From CBDUQI01 sp965369325 (GTDB taxonomy: Bacteria; Pseudomonadota; Gammaproteobacteria; Steroidobacterales; JBCBZW01): a stretch of 6,436 nucleotides of DNA. The stretch is from the NCBI GenBank assembly GCA_965369325.1, contig CBDUQI010000278.1, positions 1-6,436 of the forward strand, given 5' to 3'. Below, one piece after another: positions 6,076 to 6,436 of this stretch; position 1 is the first letter of the stretch, and the number at the start of each line of letters is the position of its first letter. The position numbers and the translations under genes were made by a program. A model generated the notes under the pieces. It saw nothing but the letters and a program-made list of their open reading frames with translations, did not search any database and had not been told where the DNA came from.

Positions 6076-6436
6076 ATGACCCGTCACGAGCCAACGGATC
6101 GGCTGGACTCCTGGAAGTCCATCGCCAACTATCTGAATCGCAGTGTGCGAACGGTGCGGCGGTGGGAGCTGTGCGAGCAGTTGCCCGTCCATCGGCACAA
6201 ACATGCAAAGCGCAGCACGGTGTTCGCGTATCGCTCGGAAATCGATGAATGGTTGAGCGGCACCAGAGGTGAAGCCGCACTGGGTACCGGGGTAAATCCG
6301 AGTGCTGCACCGACCGCGCCCTCACAAACCTCTGCGCATCATCCTTCTGCCACGCCTGTGCCAGCCTCGCCGCCGCCGCCGCCGCTGGCCGCCGCCAGCA
6401 ACGCAGCCTCACCGGCTGAGACGATCACATCGCCGA
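6076..6436 (+). CDS. Helix-turn-helix protein with Pro/Ala-rich linker (3' end missing)
   Basis: An open frame runs from ATG at 6076 through the right edge, 120 full codons with no stop. Residues 9-62 form a MerR/excisionase-like helix-turn-helix domain: RLDSWKSIANYLNRSVRTVR (9-28), then RWELCEQLPVHRHKH (29-43) and VFAYRSEIDEWLSG (49-62). This domain is common at the N-terminus of larger proteobacterial and acidobacterial proteins whose C-terminal part is a sensor or repeat domain such as TPR or WD40. Residues 63-120 are a disordered Ala/Pro/Ser/Thr-rich linker with a run of five Pro (99-103), as expected before such a domain. No strong ribosome site is seen upstream, so the exact start is less sure than the frame. 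It is probably a DNA-binding regulator; any link to the copper genes is unproven. Confidence 0.82.
   Translation, partial: MTRHEPTDRLDSWKSIANYLNRSVRTVRRWELCEQLPVHRHKHAKRSTVFAYRSEIDEWLSGTRGEAALGTGVNPSAAPTAPSQTSAHHPSATPVPASPPPPPLAAASNAASPAETITSP

Noticed and set aside
6062..6412. 116-codon minus-strand open frame at the right edge
   Set aside because: It is antisense to the helix-turn-helix coding region, which has a clear family match on the + strand.

Overview
The window looks like proteobacterial chromosome, most likely gammaproteobacterial. It is moderately GC-rich, gene-dense and on one strand, and carries a Sco-type copper chaperone, a membrane-anchored c-type cytochrome and a lipoprotein signal of Gram-negative style. 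The species cannot be fixed from this sequence. All supported genes are on the + strand.

Positions 2-2692 hold the 3' 896 codons of a very large exported multi-cupredoxin protein of the multicopper oxidase (MCO) superfamily, whose start lies outside the window. It has the first two copper HxH motifs (A and B) near the left edge. The usual C-terminal C and D motifs (HPxHLHGH and HCHxxxH) are not found downstream of them. This recalls the giant, rearranged MCOs of the MnxG/MofA type linked to Mn(II) oxidation. A pair of strong hairpins (2706-2766) follows the stop codon.

Positions 2844-5389 hold a compact three-gene unit: an exported SUMF1/FGE-fold protein without the catalytic cysteines; a membrane-anchored monohaem cytochrome c with an Ig-like domain and a Met/His-rich stretch, which overlaps the previous gene by ATGA; and a Sco1/SenC lipoprotein. 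With the upstream MCO this reads as a periplasmic or surface copper and electron-transfer module: Sco delivers copper or controls redox state, the cytochrome passes electrons, the MCO-like protein is the large copper or scaffold component, and the SUMF1-like protein is an accessory. That assignment is inference from family and position.

Positions 5390-6075 are a 686-base stretch with no convincing gene. It begins with a hairpin at the sco stop codon, then a good sigma70-type promoter candidate facing right (TTGCCA, 16 bases, TATAGT), with a perfect inverted repeat directly over its start region. Further right are two copies of a short repeat 202 bases apart (TTAGGCATTTGG ... GTCCAGAT), each able to fold, and several other small hairpins. 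It may hold a non-coding RNA, a decayed mobile or cassette segment, or a long leader.

From 6076 to the right edge is the start of a gene for a protein with an N-terminal helix-turn-helix domain followed by a Pro/Ala-rich linker. It has no stop codon in the window.
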